Shown piece by piece: positions 51,133 to 61,698 of a stretch of DNA of 64,000 nt. How positions within the stretch are numbered: the first letter of the stretch is position 1; each line of letters begins with the position of its first letter. The translations under genes were made by a program, and so were the position numbers. The stretch comes from Bacillota bacterium (lineage in GTDB: Bacteria; Bacillota_A; Clostridia; Lachnospirales; Lachnospiraceae), in the NCBI GenBank assembly GCA_023407175.1, contig JAEYMU010000053.1:186001-250000 (forward strand). The letters run 5' to 3'. The notes beneath the pieces are model-generated. The model did no database searches. It worked only from the letters and a program-made list of their open reading frames with translations, and was not told where the DNA came from.

Positions 51133-54100
51133 TTACTTCACTACTACTTTAATTTTCTTTGTTACATTGCCAATACTTACAACAACATAATCTGTTCCTT
51201 TGGAAACAGCAGTAGCTTTACCGTTTTTATCAATTACAACAACCGATTTTTTGGTGGTTTTCCATACAATATCCTTCAAATCCAGACCCTTTGCTTCTAT
51301 CTTGAAGGTAAAGGTATCTCCCACCTTCATCGACGATTTGCTCTTTGTAAATTTAATAAAGGCTTCTTTGACTGTAATCTTGGTCTTTATGGATGCCGAC
51401 TTTCCGCTGTAGAGCTTGATCGTAGTAACAATAGTTGCCGTACCTGCAGCAACCGCCGTAATCCTGCCCTTACTGTCTACAGTTGCCACCTTATCATTAC
51501 TCGAAGCATAGGCGACCGTAACGGCACCGACAGCACTGCCTGAGGTCTTATCCTTGAAGGAGCCTACAATTTCAAGGGTTGAAGGAACAGAAACCGTTAA
51601 CTGGGCCTGTGTATCCTTTGTTCCTCCAACATAAAGTGTTTTCTGGCTCGCCGTAACCTTAACCTGATTCAAAAGAGAAGTAATTGCCTCTTTGCTTGCC
51701 GGCTTTGTCAAAACAACATAATCCGAGCAGTGAATTAAATTAATCGTTATATAGCCTTCTGCATCCACGCGATAGCTTGAGCTGTATGGCAGAGTCTCCA
51801 GCTTACCGGTTTCCTGATTGAAGTAATACAGGAATATCGAACTTCCCTGCTCCGCAAGATCGCCCACATAAATTCTTACACTTGCCTGAGCCGGTAAAAC
51901 TCCCGCATGATTAAAGCTGATTACCAGCCCTTCCGAAGCTTTGTCCGCCGTGGTGAGGGCCTTTTCAATCTGTGTCTGATCTGAAACCCTGGCAACCGAC
52001 AGAGCTAAATTAACATCCGTCACTTCCCGTTGGGAAGCAGCAAGATTATTACCGTTAAAGCTCCAGGTATACAATTCCTTACCCGTATCATCCTTTACCG
52101 ATACCTTAATATCAATACCATTTTCCTTTGCTGCCGTCAGCAGTTCCTCCGGCAGTTTGATATTGGCACGATCCAGATTACCACCTTCAACAACTTCCTT
52201 TGGCAGCATTACCGAGATATCAACCTTATCTGATCCATTCCCGATGATCCGGTCTATTAAATCTGCTGTTATGATAGGCACTTCAACCAGCTTGCCGGAA
52301 GCCGCTTCCTCTAATTGCTTCTTAAGCTGCTTGTCATCCAAGGTTACCGAGATGTCTACAGCATCCTTCCCTGTTGTAACAGTCAAGGTCGAAGCTGCTT
52401 TATCCGCAGTTCCCGGAACCGTTTCAACAACGGGTGTTGGTGTTGCCGGCACCGGGGTCGGCGTTGCCGGTGTTTCAGGCGTTGTAGGATTCGTTGGCGT
52501 CGTTGTCTCCGCCGGAAGGAACTTAATTACCTTCTCCGCAACATTAGAGTTGGTATATCCCGCTGCCACCTGAATCGCTTTTATCACCAGTGTCTCACCC
52601 AGCCTATTGCTTGTTGATACCTCAAATTCACCGGTGTATTTTGTAGAATTCGTACTTGGTTTGGAGCCATCCGTAGTATAATAGATGACTGCATCCTCAA
52701 GCTCTGAACCTAAGGTGACCTTAACCTTGCTTGAGTTTGGTACGGCTGAAGTATTGGACGGATTTGTTGTAACCGTTACATCCGCAGCCTTAGGCAGTTT
52801 GGTGCCAAACACTCTCCATTCCACCAGGCCTACGCCGTCATCGCCTTCCGCAGATTCCTTGATTAAGGTAACTCTTAAGGCAGTTGTTACAACCGCGTCA
52901 AAGGTAGTCGTATTAAAACCGTCCAGATTGATCTGATAACCGGAGGCATTCGTTACTTCCTTCCAATTACCCTCCTCATCCTTATATTCATATACATATT
53001 CTACAGGCGTTTTAATTCCGCCTCCGTCATTCCAGAGATACAGATCGGCCGAATTAATCCTTATGGGTGCTCCCCAGGAATAGGTTACCGACTCAGTTGC
53101 CGCATCCTTATTTCCCCAGGTCCCCCAATGCTTGCATTCGCCGGAATTGGACACGCTGGATATGGCACCGTCATTTACAGCCGACAGATTCTCCCAGGAG
53201 GAGGTATAGCTTGCGGATACACTGGCAAAATAAGCAATGTTATTTTCAAGCACCGGTGTCAACGAAAAGATTGCATCATTTAAGTCCGAGGTTGCAGCGT
53301 CTATGGCTGCCTGAGTGGCATTCTTATCCGCAGCTACCGTTTTTGCCGCCGCAAGCGCTGTGGTCACAGCCTCCATGCCCGCCGAGAAAAGACTGGAGGA
53401 CAGTCCCTCTGCAGTAGCTATGGCTATATTAAGCTGCGCCTTATCAATAACCGCACCATCCTTATAACCATATACCTTCCATTCGATAACACCGCTTCCC
53501 TGAGTCGCGGGATTTATCGTCACTCTGATTCCCTTTGTGATTACCGGATCAAAGGAAGTATGGTTATATTGATTTAAATTGATACCAAGTCCGGATGCAT
53601 TGGTTACAGAGTACCAGCTTCCGTCTTCATTCAGATATTCAATCGAATAGCTTGCCGGAGCAAAATTGCCATTGCCATCCTTAAAGAAATAAATATCTGT
53701 TCCCGCAACGACCTGCTCCTGTGCCCAATCGTACTGAACCCAGGCCGCAGCTCCGTTGTTGCCGCCCCAGTTATGCCATACTCCATGGCTGGTATCTGCC
53801 GAATTCGTCGGATCAAAGCCGTCGTTTAATCCCTTTACACCGCCCAAATCGCTTGGATTATTGTAAATAGCGCTGGGCTCGGCTTCTGCCGCAACGTTCT
53901 GAAGCGTCCCTTTAACAACAATAACTTTATAGGTGACCGTAATATCCGTGTCCTTCAGTTTACCATCAACAGTAAAGGTACCGGCAGCCGCATAGCTTGC
54001 AGGCGAAATTTTTTCCCAAACCACATCATATTTTTCATATACCCCGTCAGAATACAGAGCGCTGACCTGGGTCGGAAGGGTGGGCGCTTCCCCTGCTTTC

Positions 54101-57100
54101 GTTATTACAGAGCCGCCTTTTGCGCTTACCAGGGTATGAGACTCCGCCCCATAGGCTGCCTTCAACTCTTCCTCCGTCATAACTACGGACTTGACTATAA
54201 AATTATCAACCGTACCTTTCAGGAACGGATCTGCCTCGGCTTTGGACCTGCCGATTAAATACCGCTCTGCTTCCGTGTCAATATCAGCCAGGCTTAATCC
54301 CGTATCGGTAAGCTCCGCCTTTTTAACACCGTTAATGTAAAGCGCATAATCATCACCGTTTGCCGTAAGCTCAACATTCATCCAGTAACCAGGCGCGAAC
54401 TCAACACCGGTGGAGACTTTTTTACCGTTCACTGTCAGGCTTAAGATATTGCCATCAACAAATTCAACGACTACATTGCTTCCCAATTCAAACAGGGTTG
54501 TAAAATTTGACTGATTCTCCGATAATTTAACGTCGGTGGTTATAGTTGCCTCCGTCAGCCTCTTTGTCAGCGCTTCCGGCAATTCGATATATCCGCCGGA
54601 AATACTGCCTGTAAATTTAACTCCATTTCCCGTCTTACCCTCCACCAAGGCAGAATTATCATCCAGCTCAGCCTGCAAGGAGCCGGTTGTCGAGTTAACC
54701 AACAGCTTATTTATTCCAACTACCGTATCTGCCTCGAAGGTATATGCAGCGATTACCTCCGGCAGAGCAGCATCCTCCGTAACCGTTACCGCAATCTCCT
54801 TAGAGGTAGTTAAGCCTCCGTCATCTGCCGTAAGCCGGAAAACATAATCACCCACCTTGCTAAAGGTAACATCCGTGATCAGCTTTGTATCTGCTCCAAG
54901 CGTTGCCGTACCCTCCTCAGGGGTGCTTACAACCTCCCATTGAAAGCCCAGTGTGCTGTTTACATAACCGTCATCCGTTGCTTTTGCTTCCAATCTTACC
55001 TGATCAGAAATAGCTACTGTCCTGCTGTCTGCAAGAGTCACCGTCGGCGCTTTGTTCTCCGGAGCAGTACCTGCCGTAATGCTTACCTGGGCAGTTGCTG
55101 CTGCAGGTAACACAAGCGTAACCGTTGATGTCTTCCCATCCACTGCCTGGAAGCTTCCGATTATACTGCCGTCAACAGATATCTGGTAAGAACCGGCCTT
55201 TAATCCTGTAATATTAACGTCAGTATTGTGAGCCGTTCCCTCAAGATTCTTCATGGATAATTCAATTAAATTACTATCCGCAGAAACCTTAGCCTCAGTA
55301 TACTGATCTCTATCCAGTTCAATATATAGCTTTTGATTAATGAAATTAAGTCTTGTGAACAGACCATCCAACGGAGTAACAGTATAGATGCCGCTACTTT
55401 CTGTCACATTGCAGCCATAGCCGAATAATCCGAACACCGGATCAATCGCTACATCGGAGGAGAGAATTTGCAACGCTCCGAACAAGCCCAGATCCGATTC
55501 TCCCGACATCTGCCGCCAGCCGTTGTGCTGCTTTCCTCCGCCGGTCCCATCCGCTCCGTTATTACCAAGCTCGGCCTGATAGGTCCATGCAACCGCACCG
55601 ATATTCTCCGGATCTGCATCGATCTGCCCTGAATTAATGCAGGTTAAGTTAGCCAGCTTTGCCGCATAATTCACGCGGGAGGCAGTGGCTCTCTGTGTAT
55701 CCGTCAAACCATTATCCTGAAGCCTTAACCAGTCATCCATACAATATCCTGCCAGGGCCGCCGTATACTGGAACTGCCACCAGCTGTCGCCGCAAATGGT
55801 AGTCGGATTTGCATAGTAATACCAGATCGGCTGCAGACCGCGGCAGGCTCTGGTTTTCAAATCAATTTTCTTCATCATGGTGAGAGCGTTTGCCGTATCT
55901 GTCTCAAGATTCATCTTAGCCAGCGTATATACTGCTTCCTCACCCGTATTATCATAAGAATACTCAGAACCGTAAGGATATTTGGTATCCTTGAAATTCT
56001 TGTATTTCTCAAGCATGATATCAACAACCGCCTGTGCCTCGGTATAATAGCCTTCCTTGACCAGGGCCGCGATAATATCCGGTGTCGTCAGCTCACCCAT
56101 AAGTCCCGTTGACCAGTTATAGGAGACCGAGCTCCCGTATAATGCCACCAGGATGTGATACGCCCTTAAGAGATAGGTATCCGCAGCCTCAGTGTACTCG
56201 ATCATATCGGGATACTTTGATGCAATCTTATACATGGAGAAAAAGGTATTATAGATATGGGGATATGCATATCCTCTATAGGTCGGAGACGAATTGGGAG
56301 ACTCCATCAGGAAATCATGAATCAGATAATCCTTCTGATGCTCTCTCATGAGTCCGTTCCAGATTGCTATATCCAGATATTCATCTACTGCCTTGATTTC
56401 CTTAGCCACCGGCTGGTATACATTCTTCTCGGCTATATATTCACCGTGGGTAAGCGCCCAATCATCACCCCAGCCCCAGTAATTCTTCTGCCAGTAGGTA
56501 GAATCTGTTTCTGCACGCCTGTTCTTTGTATCCATCATCCAGTCATCAAATATCTTATCGCTGATATCCAGGGGATCATCAAACTGTGTATTGTCCACCA
56601 TGAACTCAGAATGAGTCGTAAGTGCAGTTGCAACATCATCCATCATATAGAACTGCAATACCGTCTGGCTTTTGCCGCCATTATAAGTAATTACCACATT
56701 GTTCTGACCTAAATCGCCAAAATGCACACTGTATACGTGATACTGTTCTCCGTCAAGGATTACCGTATTTTCATAGGTGGCATAGGTGTTTTCTGCTGTT
56801 TTCTTGCAGGGCAGCAGACTATTCACCGAATTAGCCTGATCCTGGTACAGTCCTGTTTCATGAGGGCATTGGATATTGATACTGATATCATCCTTGCTTA
56901 AGGAAGTATGTAAATAGAATTTGCCAGGCATATTAATCGAATAGGCCATACCCGGTACGGCTACCGCATCAATGACTCCTTCCTGATACAGGGTCGATTT
57001 CATATCCGTCTCATCATCAACACCACTGAAATTAAACGCATAGGTTTTTGATTCACCGGGTGCAAGCTCAAGAGCCGTATTTCCAAGATATCCTCTGCTT

Positions 57101-58917
57101 GTTTTCTTTATGTAGTCAGAATGAAGGTAGAATACACTAAGGCCGCTTGCCCAACCGGCCTGATCCTGGCACCAGGCCGCTTCATCCGCGCTGCGTTCTA
57201 CTGTTTTCCAATGATCCACATATTCAAAGCCCGCACCGGTTAAGGTATCCGGTGTCATTAATAAGAATTTACCCAACCCGCTCGGTCTGGTGACATATAC
57301 ATAAGAGGATTGCTTTCCTACAAAGCTATGGTCCACCGTTCTGGTTTCATAAATTTCTTCGCCTCCCGGCCATCTTTCATTAAACGGCAGAGGAAGGCCA
57401 AAATCCCCGATGGTCAATTTCTCGGTATTTGTATTGATTACCGTGATTTCCCAATGGAGCTTGTCACCAACAAGGGAATAGGTTTCTACCACCTTGAAAT
57501 CCTTAATGCCTTTTTCCTCAGTGGCACCTTCATAGGTTACTACAACTTTATCCTCCTTCAGCTCAACCGTTCTTCCGCTGGTGGATCTGCTGGTATTTTC
57601 CTCTGTATACACTTCGGCATCTCCAACCTTGACGGAAAACATCAGCTCTCCCAACCACTGGTGCCCGTCCGTGTTTTGACTCGAAGAGTTCTTCGCATTC
57701 ATAACATAATTGGTTGGATATTCATCCCCCTGAAGCTGCAGGGATGTAATCTGTCCGTATTTACCCGTTTCAACAACAAAATACTTGTTGACCATTTTAT
57801 ATCCATCTGCAGTTTTAGTGATAACCGGAGCGTCTGACAGGGGTTCTTCTGCAATTTGCCCCCATACCTGCCATCTATGAATTGAGCAGAAATTGTCCGT
57901 ATTTCTTTCCATTGTCATACGGATGCTTCTGGTAGTTACCGCACTGTCGAAGGAAAGCTTATTATATTGATCCTTCACTTGTGCCGCCATAACTGCAGCA
58001 TCATAGGTTGCTGCTGTCTGCCAGCTTCCGCCGGCATCAAGATATTCAACCTTGATACCCTTTGGAATACGATCCTCCCAAACGCCGTCACACATCCAAT
58101 AGATCGACATGGAATCCACCGTAACATCTGCATTCCAGTCATACTGGACCCAGGAGGTGGTATCCGTCTCATTAAGGCCATAATCATGCCAAGAGCCGGC
58201 AGGATCATCCGAGGAAGCCGGAGTATGTCCGTTATTCAGATTGTCCGCCAAAATCCCCCAGTCGCTATGCTCTCCGCTGGCCGATGCCGTCCCCTTCAAC
58301 GCTACATCAACCGGCGTATATTCTCCCCACACCTGCCATCTGTGAATCGAACAGAAGTTATCCGCATTTCTCTCCATCGTCATACGGATTGATTTTGTTG
58401 TAACTTCCTGATCAAAGGCAAGCCTGTTATATTGATCTTCTACCTGTACCGCCATAACCGTTGCATCGTAGGCCGCCGCTGTCTGCCAGTTACCATCGCC
58501 GTCAAGGTACTCAATCTTGATGCTCATTGGAATGCGATCCCCCCAAATTCCATCGCACATCCAGTAGATTGACATGGAATCCACCGTAACATCCTTGTCC
58601 CAGTCATACTGAACCCAGGAGGTGGTATCCGTCTCGTTAAGGCCATAATCATGCCAGGAGCCGCCGGGATCACTCGACGAAGCAGGGGTATGCCCATTAT
58701 TCAGATTGGTCGCCAGAATACCCCAGTCGCTATGCTCTCCACTGGCGGATGCCGTTGCCTGCAGCGCCATATCCGTTCCAGAAGCTGCTGTAACCGATAC
58801 ATCTGTGTCTGCCGCCCTCGCATTTAGGGAAGTCGGCATAAGAGTTATCAGCATGCTGATCGACAGCAAAATTGCCAATGACCGCTTAACAACTCTCGAA
58901 GATAATACTTTTTTCAT
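51133..58917 (-). CDS. Giant secreted modular carbohydrate-active protein
   Basis: 2594 residues. Approximate layout: signal peptide 1-36; two discoidin (F5/8 C, CBM32-like) domains 49-199 and 204-355; a large core 359-1280; Ig/PKD-like domain 1285-1380; LamG-like domain 1385-1589; Big_4-type domain 1592-1667; discoidin 1669-1819; FIVAR-like helices 1826-1886; discoidin 1889-2039; chitobiase-C-like domain (VIYYTTDGSKPS) 2042-2130; Thr/Pro linker 2136-2169; unknown domain to about 2400; two Big2 domains 2412-2594. The core resembles the uncharacterised DUF5695 type and is rich in Trp/Tyr (YWQKNYWGWGDDW), as in alpha/alpha-barrel glycosidases; its activity is inferred. No sortase or membrane anchor is present. 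LacI-type boxes lie upstream. Confidence 0.88.
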   Translation of the reverse strand: MKKVLSSRVVKRSLAILLSISMLITLMPTSLNARAADTDVSVTAASGTDMALQATASASGEHSDWGILATNLNNGHTPASSSDPGGSWHDYGLNETDTTSWVQYDWDKDVTVDSMSIYWMCDGIWGDRIPMSIKIEYLDGDGNWQTAAAYDATVMAVQVEDQYNRLAFDQEVTTKSIRMTMERNADNFCSIHRWQVWGEYTPVDVALKGTASASGEHSDWGILADNLNNGHTPASSDDPAGSWHDYGLNETDTTSWVQYDWNADVTVDSMSIYWMCDGVWEDRIPKGIKVEYLDAGGSWQTAATYDAAVMAAQVKDQYNKLSFDSAVTTRSIRMTMERNTDNFCSIHRWQVWGQIAEEPLSDAPVITKTADGYKMVNKYFVVETGKYGQITSLQLQGDEYPTNYVMNAKNSSSQNTDGHQWLGELMFSVKVGDAEVYTEENTSRSTSGRTVELKEDKVVVTYEGATEEKGIKDFKVVETYSLVGDKLHWEITVINTNTEKLTIGDFGLPLPFNERWPGGEEIYETRTVDHSFVGKQSSYVYVTRPSGLGKFLLMTPDTLTGAGFEYVDHWKTVERSADEAAWCQDQAGWASGLSVFYLHSDYIKKTSRGYLGNTALELAPGESKTYAFNFSGVDDETDMKSTLYQEGVIDAVAVPGMAYSINMPGKFYLHTSLSKDDISINIQCPHETGLYQDQANSVNSLLPCKKTAENTYATYENTVILDGEQYHVYSVHFGDLGQNNVVITYNGGKSQTVLQFYMMDDVATALTTHSEFMVDNTQFDDPLDISDKIFDDWMMDTKNRRAETDSTYWQKNYWGWGDDWALTHGEYIAEKNVYQPVAKEIKAVDEYLDIAIWNGLMREHQKDYLIHDFLMESPNSSPTYRGYAYPHIYNTFFSMYKIASKYPDMIEYTEAADTYLLRAYHILVALYGSSVSYNWSTGLMGELTTPDIIAALVKEGYYTEAQAVVDIMLEKYKNFKDTKYPYGSEYSYDNTGEEAVYTLAKMNLETDTANALTMMKKIDLKTRACRGLQPIWYYYANPTTICGDSWWQFQYTAALAGYCMDDWLRLQDNGLTDTQRATASRVNYAAKLANLTCINSGQIDADPENIGAVAWTYQAELGNNGADGTGGGKQHNGWRQMSGESDLGLFGALQILSSDVAIDPVFGLFGYGCNVTESSGIYTVTPLDGLFTRLNFINQKLYIELDRDQYTEAKVSADSNLIELSMKNLEGTAHNTDVNITGLKAGSYQISVDGSIIGSFQAVDGKTSTVTLVLPAAATAQVSITAGTAPENKAPTVTLADSRTVAISDQVRLEAKATDDGYVNSTLGFQWEVVSTPEEGTATLGADTKLITDVTFSKVGDYVFRLTADDGGLTTSKEIAVTVTEDAALPEVIAAYTFEADTVVGINKLLVNSTTGSLQAELDDNSALVEGKTGNGVKFTGSISGGYIELPEALTKRLTEATITTDVKLSENQSNFTTLFELGSNVVVEFVDGNILSLTVNGKKVSTGVEFAPGYWMNVELTANGDDYALYINGVKKAELTDTGLSLADIDTEAERYLIGRSKAEADPFLKGTVDNFIVKSVVMTEEELKAAYGAESHTLVSAKGGSVITKAGEAPTLPTQVSALYSDGVYEKYDVVWEKISPASYAAAGTFTVDGKLKDTDITVTYKVIVVKGTLQNVAAEAEPSAIYNNPSDLGGVKGLNDGFDPTNSADTSHGVWHNWGGNNGAAAWVQYDWAQEQVVAGTDIYFFKDGNGNFAPASYSIEYLNEDGSWYSVTNASGLGINLNQYNHTSFDPVITKGIRVTINPATQGSGVIEWKVYGYKDGAVIDKAQLNIAIATAEGLSSSLFSAGMEAVTTALAAAKTVAADKNATQAAIDAATSDLNDAIFSLTPVLENNIAYFASVSASYTSSWENLSAVNDGAISSVSNSGECKHWGTWGNKDAATESVTYSWGAPIRINSADLYLWNDGGGIKTPVEYVYEYKDEEGNWKEVTNASGYQINLDGFNTTTFDAVVTTALRVTLIKESAEGDDGVGLVEWRVFGTKLPKAADVTVTTNPSNTSAVPNSSKVKVTLGSELEDAVIYYTTDGSKPSTNSTKYTGEFEVSTSNRLGETLVIKAIQVAAGYTNSNVAEKVIKFLPAETTTPTNPTTPETPATPTPVPATPTPVVETVPGTADKAASTLTVTTGKDAVDISVTLDDKQLKKQLEEAASGKLVEVPIITADLIDRIIGNGSDKVDISVMLPKEVVEGGNLDRANIKLPEELLTAAKENGIDIKVSVKDDTGKELYTWSFNGNNLAASQREVTDVNLALSVARVSDQTQIEKALTTADKASEGLVISFNHAGVLPAQASVRIYVGDLAEQGSSIFLYYFNQETGKLETLPYSSSYRVDAEGYITINLIHCSDYVVLTKPASKEAITSLLNQVKVTASQKTLYVGGTKDTQAQLTVSVPSTLEIVGSFKDKTSGSAVGAVTVAYASSNDKVATVDSKGRITAVAAGTATIVTTIKLYSGKSASIKTKITVKEAFIKFTKSKSSMKVGDTFTFKIEAKGLDLKDIVWKTTKKSVVVIDKNGKATAVSKGTDYVVVSIGNVTKKIKVVVK
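57851..58780 (-). repeat. Tandem 465-bp duplication coding the first two discoidin domains
   Basis: The two N-terminal discoidin modules repeat with a period of 465 bases (155 codons), for example GACATGGAATCCACCGTAAC at 58106 and 58571. Long identical stretches remain at DNA level, so the duplication is recent or maintained by gene conversion. It could complicate assembly. Confidence 0.85.
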
Positions 58918-58972
58918 CTTAATCTCCCTTCTGTTTCCTTATATTTTAATCGCATACATGTCATGCAACGAT

Positions 58973-59003
58973 ATTATAGCACATTATTTGGTAAACGTTT
59001 AAC
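58973..59003 (-). promoter_or_regulatory. Promoter region and LacI box of the giant gene
   Basis: The minus-strand -10 TATAAT (58973-58978) lies just downstream of the box GGTAAACGTTTAAC (58990-59003), whose core TAAACGTTTA is perfect. The box occupies the -35 position, so binding should repress. Confidence 0.7.
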
Positions 59004-59099
59004 TTAATTTCGTGATTATTTTATACAAACTTTTCTGTTAATATTGCATATATAAGGCTTTCAAGGTGTAGTAATTTATTAATTTATATCCTCGTTTAT

Positions 59100-59111
59100 G
59101 TAACGTTTAAC
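59100..59111. promoter_or_regulatory. Second LacI-type box upstream of the giant gene
   Basis: GTAACGTTTAAC is one base short of the perfect core. It lies about 110 bases from the first box and could support looping. The surrounding 59004-59323 holds no gene; a further degenerate copy, GTTAATCGTTTACC, lies at 59285-59298. Confidence 0.5.
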
Positions 59112-59284
59112 TAAAATGGTCTAAAATTATTGTATAGTCTGCCTAGAGAGCATAGACTGCAGCTTCATTTACGGCCTGCTACTCATTCTTACATATAGCC
59201 AAAATACGCTACTATTCAACGCTCTGTTCGATTTCCGCTCCGATATCATGATGCCTTGCGCTTTTTACATGCAATCACGTTTCC

Positions 59285-59298
59285 GTTAATCGTTTACC
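59285..59298. promoter_or_regulatory. Degenerate LacI-type box after the chemoreceptor gene
   Basis: GTTAATCGTTTACC differs from the best box (GTTAAACGTTTACC) at one position. It is 25 bases beyond the chemoreceptor stop and far from the giant-gene promoter, so its role is unclear. Confidence 0.45.
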
Positions 59299-59323
59299 GC
59301 AATATTTCTTATTATTTCTTTGA

Positions 59324-61441
59324 TTAAACCCCATGACCCACGGTAAACTTCCGAACTGCACCGATCAGCTCTTCCGAGGTTGAACTCATATCACCCGCCG
59401 ATTGATTCAGCAGCTCTACCGAACGCAGCTGTTCTGCGGATATCTGATTCACATTATTTGAGGAGGCAGCTATTTCCTCCAACACAGCGGATATATTCTC
59501 AACTAAATTTAAGGTGCTTGTTCTTGCATTTTCTATGCTTTTCACACCGCTAATTACATCCGTTAATTTGGCCATAAGCATATCTATGCTATCGTTAATA
59601 TTATAATAGGATTTTGTTGTATTTTTTACTGCGGTATCCTGAAGCACCATTACACCCTCTGCTTTTTTTGCCGTTATTACCAGGCCTGTGGTATCCCCCT
59701 GAATAGACTCAATGATTTTTTTAATATCATTTATGGATAAGCTTGTCTGATCGGCCAGATTTCTGATTTCATTCGCGACTACAGCAAAACCCAATCCAAA
59801 CTCACCGGCTCTCGCCGCTTCAATAGATGCATTCAAGGAAAGCAGATTCGTCTGATTTGATATCTTATGTATGGTATTAATAATGGAGCCGATGGACATG
59901 GATTTAACGGCCAAAGCTTCAATTCCCTTAATAATATCCGTAGTTATCTCAATTGTGGACTCCGTCTGCTGTGTCAGCTGTCCCGTAACCTTGGTTCCAT
60001 CCTGTATATTCTCCTTTGTCCGAACTGCAATTTCACTGATTTCATTGCCGGTATTACTCATCTGTTCGATTTTATTAGACAGGTCATCCATTTGCAGCAG
60101 GCATTCCTGGGCATCCTTAGCCTGCTGCATGACACCCCCTTCAATTTCATTCATTGCTGCGGTGACATCCCTGGCAGAATTTAAAATCACTGCGGAGGCG
60201 TCTGAAACATCCTTTGATGCCTCCGATACCTCTTTGCTGATATGATTGACCCGGCCTATCAGCTCCTTCATATTGGAAAAGGTATGATTGATTTCATCGG
60301 TTAAGATCCGAAACTCATCCCCGCGTTTCGTGCTAAAGTCTACAGATAAGTCTCCCTGAGCTGCCTTTTTTAATTTATGTATGATACTGTTAATCGTCCT
60401 GTCTATTCCGGTAGAGATGAATAGCCCTGTTATAACCGCTATAATACATGCGATAATCACAATAATTACCGTCATTGATTTAATACTGTCTGCTTGCATC
60501 AGAATTGTGCTCTTAGGTATCAATGCGCAGAGCATAGCTCCCGTATCTCCTATTTTGGAATAGATAAAAAGATTTTCCTTTCCTTCGAAGTCGACATAAT
60601 AGGCTCTGTCCGTCTCCTCTGAGGCTAATGCCTTCTGATAGAACTCCTGACCGGCAAATACAGAACCGGCCTTTTCGTCTTTTGAAATGATTTCTTTCCC
60701 ATCCGGGGTTATAAGCCCAAGAATACCTGATTTTTCAATTTCCATGCTATCCAGTATTTCCAATACGGTATGATAATCCATATCGATTATTATGAATGCA
60801 TCCGCCTTTTTGTAATTTCTTATTAAGCGCATGGAATAATCTTCGGCTTTGGTCCCCATTTTTTCATCCAAATATGCATTGCTTCCTACCCAACGGGATG
60901 CATCCGAGGCTTTTATCCTTTTCCCCTCCTCTGTTTCAAAAAATCCAGAATAAATATCATCCTGCAGATTTGCAAAGGTTGTAACGGATTTTACCTTGGC
61001 TGATAAAACAGAAATATTTAAAATAAAATTATCCGTTACCTGTTTTGCCATTGCTGCATTGGTCAGATTTTGAAATACATTATTATTCTTTGTTATGTCA
61101 TTACTATAAAATCCGGATAGATAATTTTTCATAGAATCATCATTGATGTACTGGATTGATAAATTCTCAATTGACTGGACTCCAAACTGAAGATATTCGC
61201 TTGTCATATTAATTGCCTGGGCAGTAGAACGCTCATAGCTGTCCCGAATCCCCTTTTCTGCCTTCTCAAAGGATGCTATGCCAAGAAAAATGATAAATGC
61301 TATCGGTATGAAAAATGATGCCGTCAGCTTTGTACGTATTTTAGTTCTATTCATTGCAGAAAGACCTTTTTTAAAAATTTCCCCATTTCCCCGAATCTTA
61401 ATTTTCTTCTTTGAATGCTTCATCTTACCTCGCTTCGTCAT
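59324..61441 (-). CDS. Methyl-accepting chemotaxis protein within the carbohydrate locus
   Basis: 705 residues. A positively charged N-terminus ([20 protein letters not shown]) precedes transmembrane helix 1 (about 39-58), an extracellular Cache-like sensor (about 60-335), helix 2 (about 338-360), HAMP (about 361-415) and a signalling domain with the tip [37 protein letters not shown]. It would steer cells by an external ligand. An intact LacI box (61497-61510) in its promoter ties it to the sugar locus, so the ligand is probably a related sugar or its binding protein. AAGGGG lies eight bases before the start. Confidence 0.94.
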   Translation of the reverse strand: MTKRGKMKHSKKKIKIRGNGEIFKKGLSAMNRTKIRTKLTASFFIPIAFIIFLGIASFEKAEKGIRDSYERSTAQAINMTSEYLQFGVQSIENLSIQYINDDSMKNYLSGFYSNDITKNNNVFQNLTNAAMAKQVTDNFILNISVLSAKVKSVTTFANLQDDIYSGFFETEEGKRIKASDASRWVGSNAYLDEKMGTKAEDYSMRLIRNYKKADAFIIIDMDYHTVLEILDSMEIEKSGILGLITPDGKEIISKDEKAGSVFAGQEFYQKALASEETDRAYYVDFEGKENLFIYSKIGDTGAMLCALIPKSTILMQADSIKSMTVIIVIIACIIAVITGLFISTGIDRTINSIIHKLKKAAQGDLSVDFSTKRGDEFRILTDEINHTFSNMKELIGRVNHISKEVSEASKDVSDASAVILNSARDVTAAMNEIEGGVMQQAKDAQECLLQMDDLSNKIEQMSNTGNEISEIAVRTKENIQDGTKVTGQLTQQTESTIEITTDIIKGIEALAVKSMSIGSIINTIHKISNQTNLLSLNASIEAARAGEFGLGFAVVANEIRNLADQTSLSINDIKKIIESIQGDTTGLVITAKKAEGVMVLQDTAVKNTTKSYYNINDSIDMLMAKLTDVISGVKSIENARTSTLNLVENISAVLEEIAASSNNVNQISAEQLRSVELLNQSAGDMSSTSEELIGAVRKFTVGHGV

Positions 61442-61476
61442 AGTATTTTCCCCTTTACATAAAAGTATTGTGCATA

Positions 61477-61510
61477 ATTATAGAACACTTTAATATGTTA
61501 AACGTTTACC
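61477..61510 (-). promoter_or_regulatory. Promoter region and LacI box of the chemoreceptor gene
   Basis: Minus-strand -10 TATAAT (61477-61482). The box GTTAAACGTTTACC (61497-61510) lies 14 bases further upstream, covering the -35 position. It has the same spacing to the -10 as in the giant gene to within about three bases. Confidence 0.7.
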
Positions 61511-61609
61511 TTGTACATTATATCATAATACATCCCAATTAATAATTCAATTGGATTTTATAATTAATGGAAATAACTGATTATTTTGCCTGTGCAACAT
61601 AAAAGAAAC

Positions 61610-61658
61610 AGCAAAATGTTATATATATATTGCATTTTGCTATTAGCTGTGTTAATAT
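61610..61658 (+). promoter_or_regulatory. Promoter and dyad of the membrane-protein/HTH pair
   Basis: Plus strand: TTGCAT (61630-61635), 17 bases, TAATAT (61653-61658). An inverted repeat, AGCAAAATG (61610-61618) / CATTTTGCT (61633-61641), overlaps the -35. It is a candidate operator for the HTH protein encoded second. Confidence 0.6.
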
Positions 61659-61698
61659 AACAGCAGGAATAATACCATTCGATGGGGAGGATACCGGA

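Noticed and set aside
49704..61510. The AACGTT boxes as CcpA cre sites
   Set aside because: Cre sites share a central CG but usually have a TGNAANCG half. The strict TAAACGTTTA symmetry and local clustering around a LacI-type gene favour a local regulator, though CcpA cross-binding cannot be excluded.
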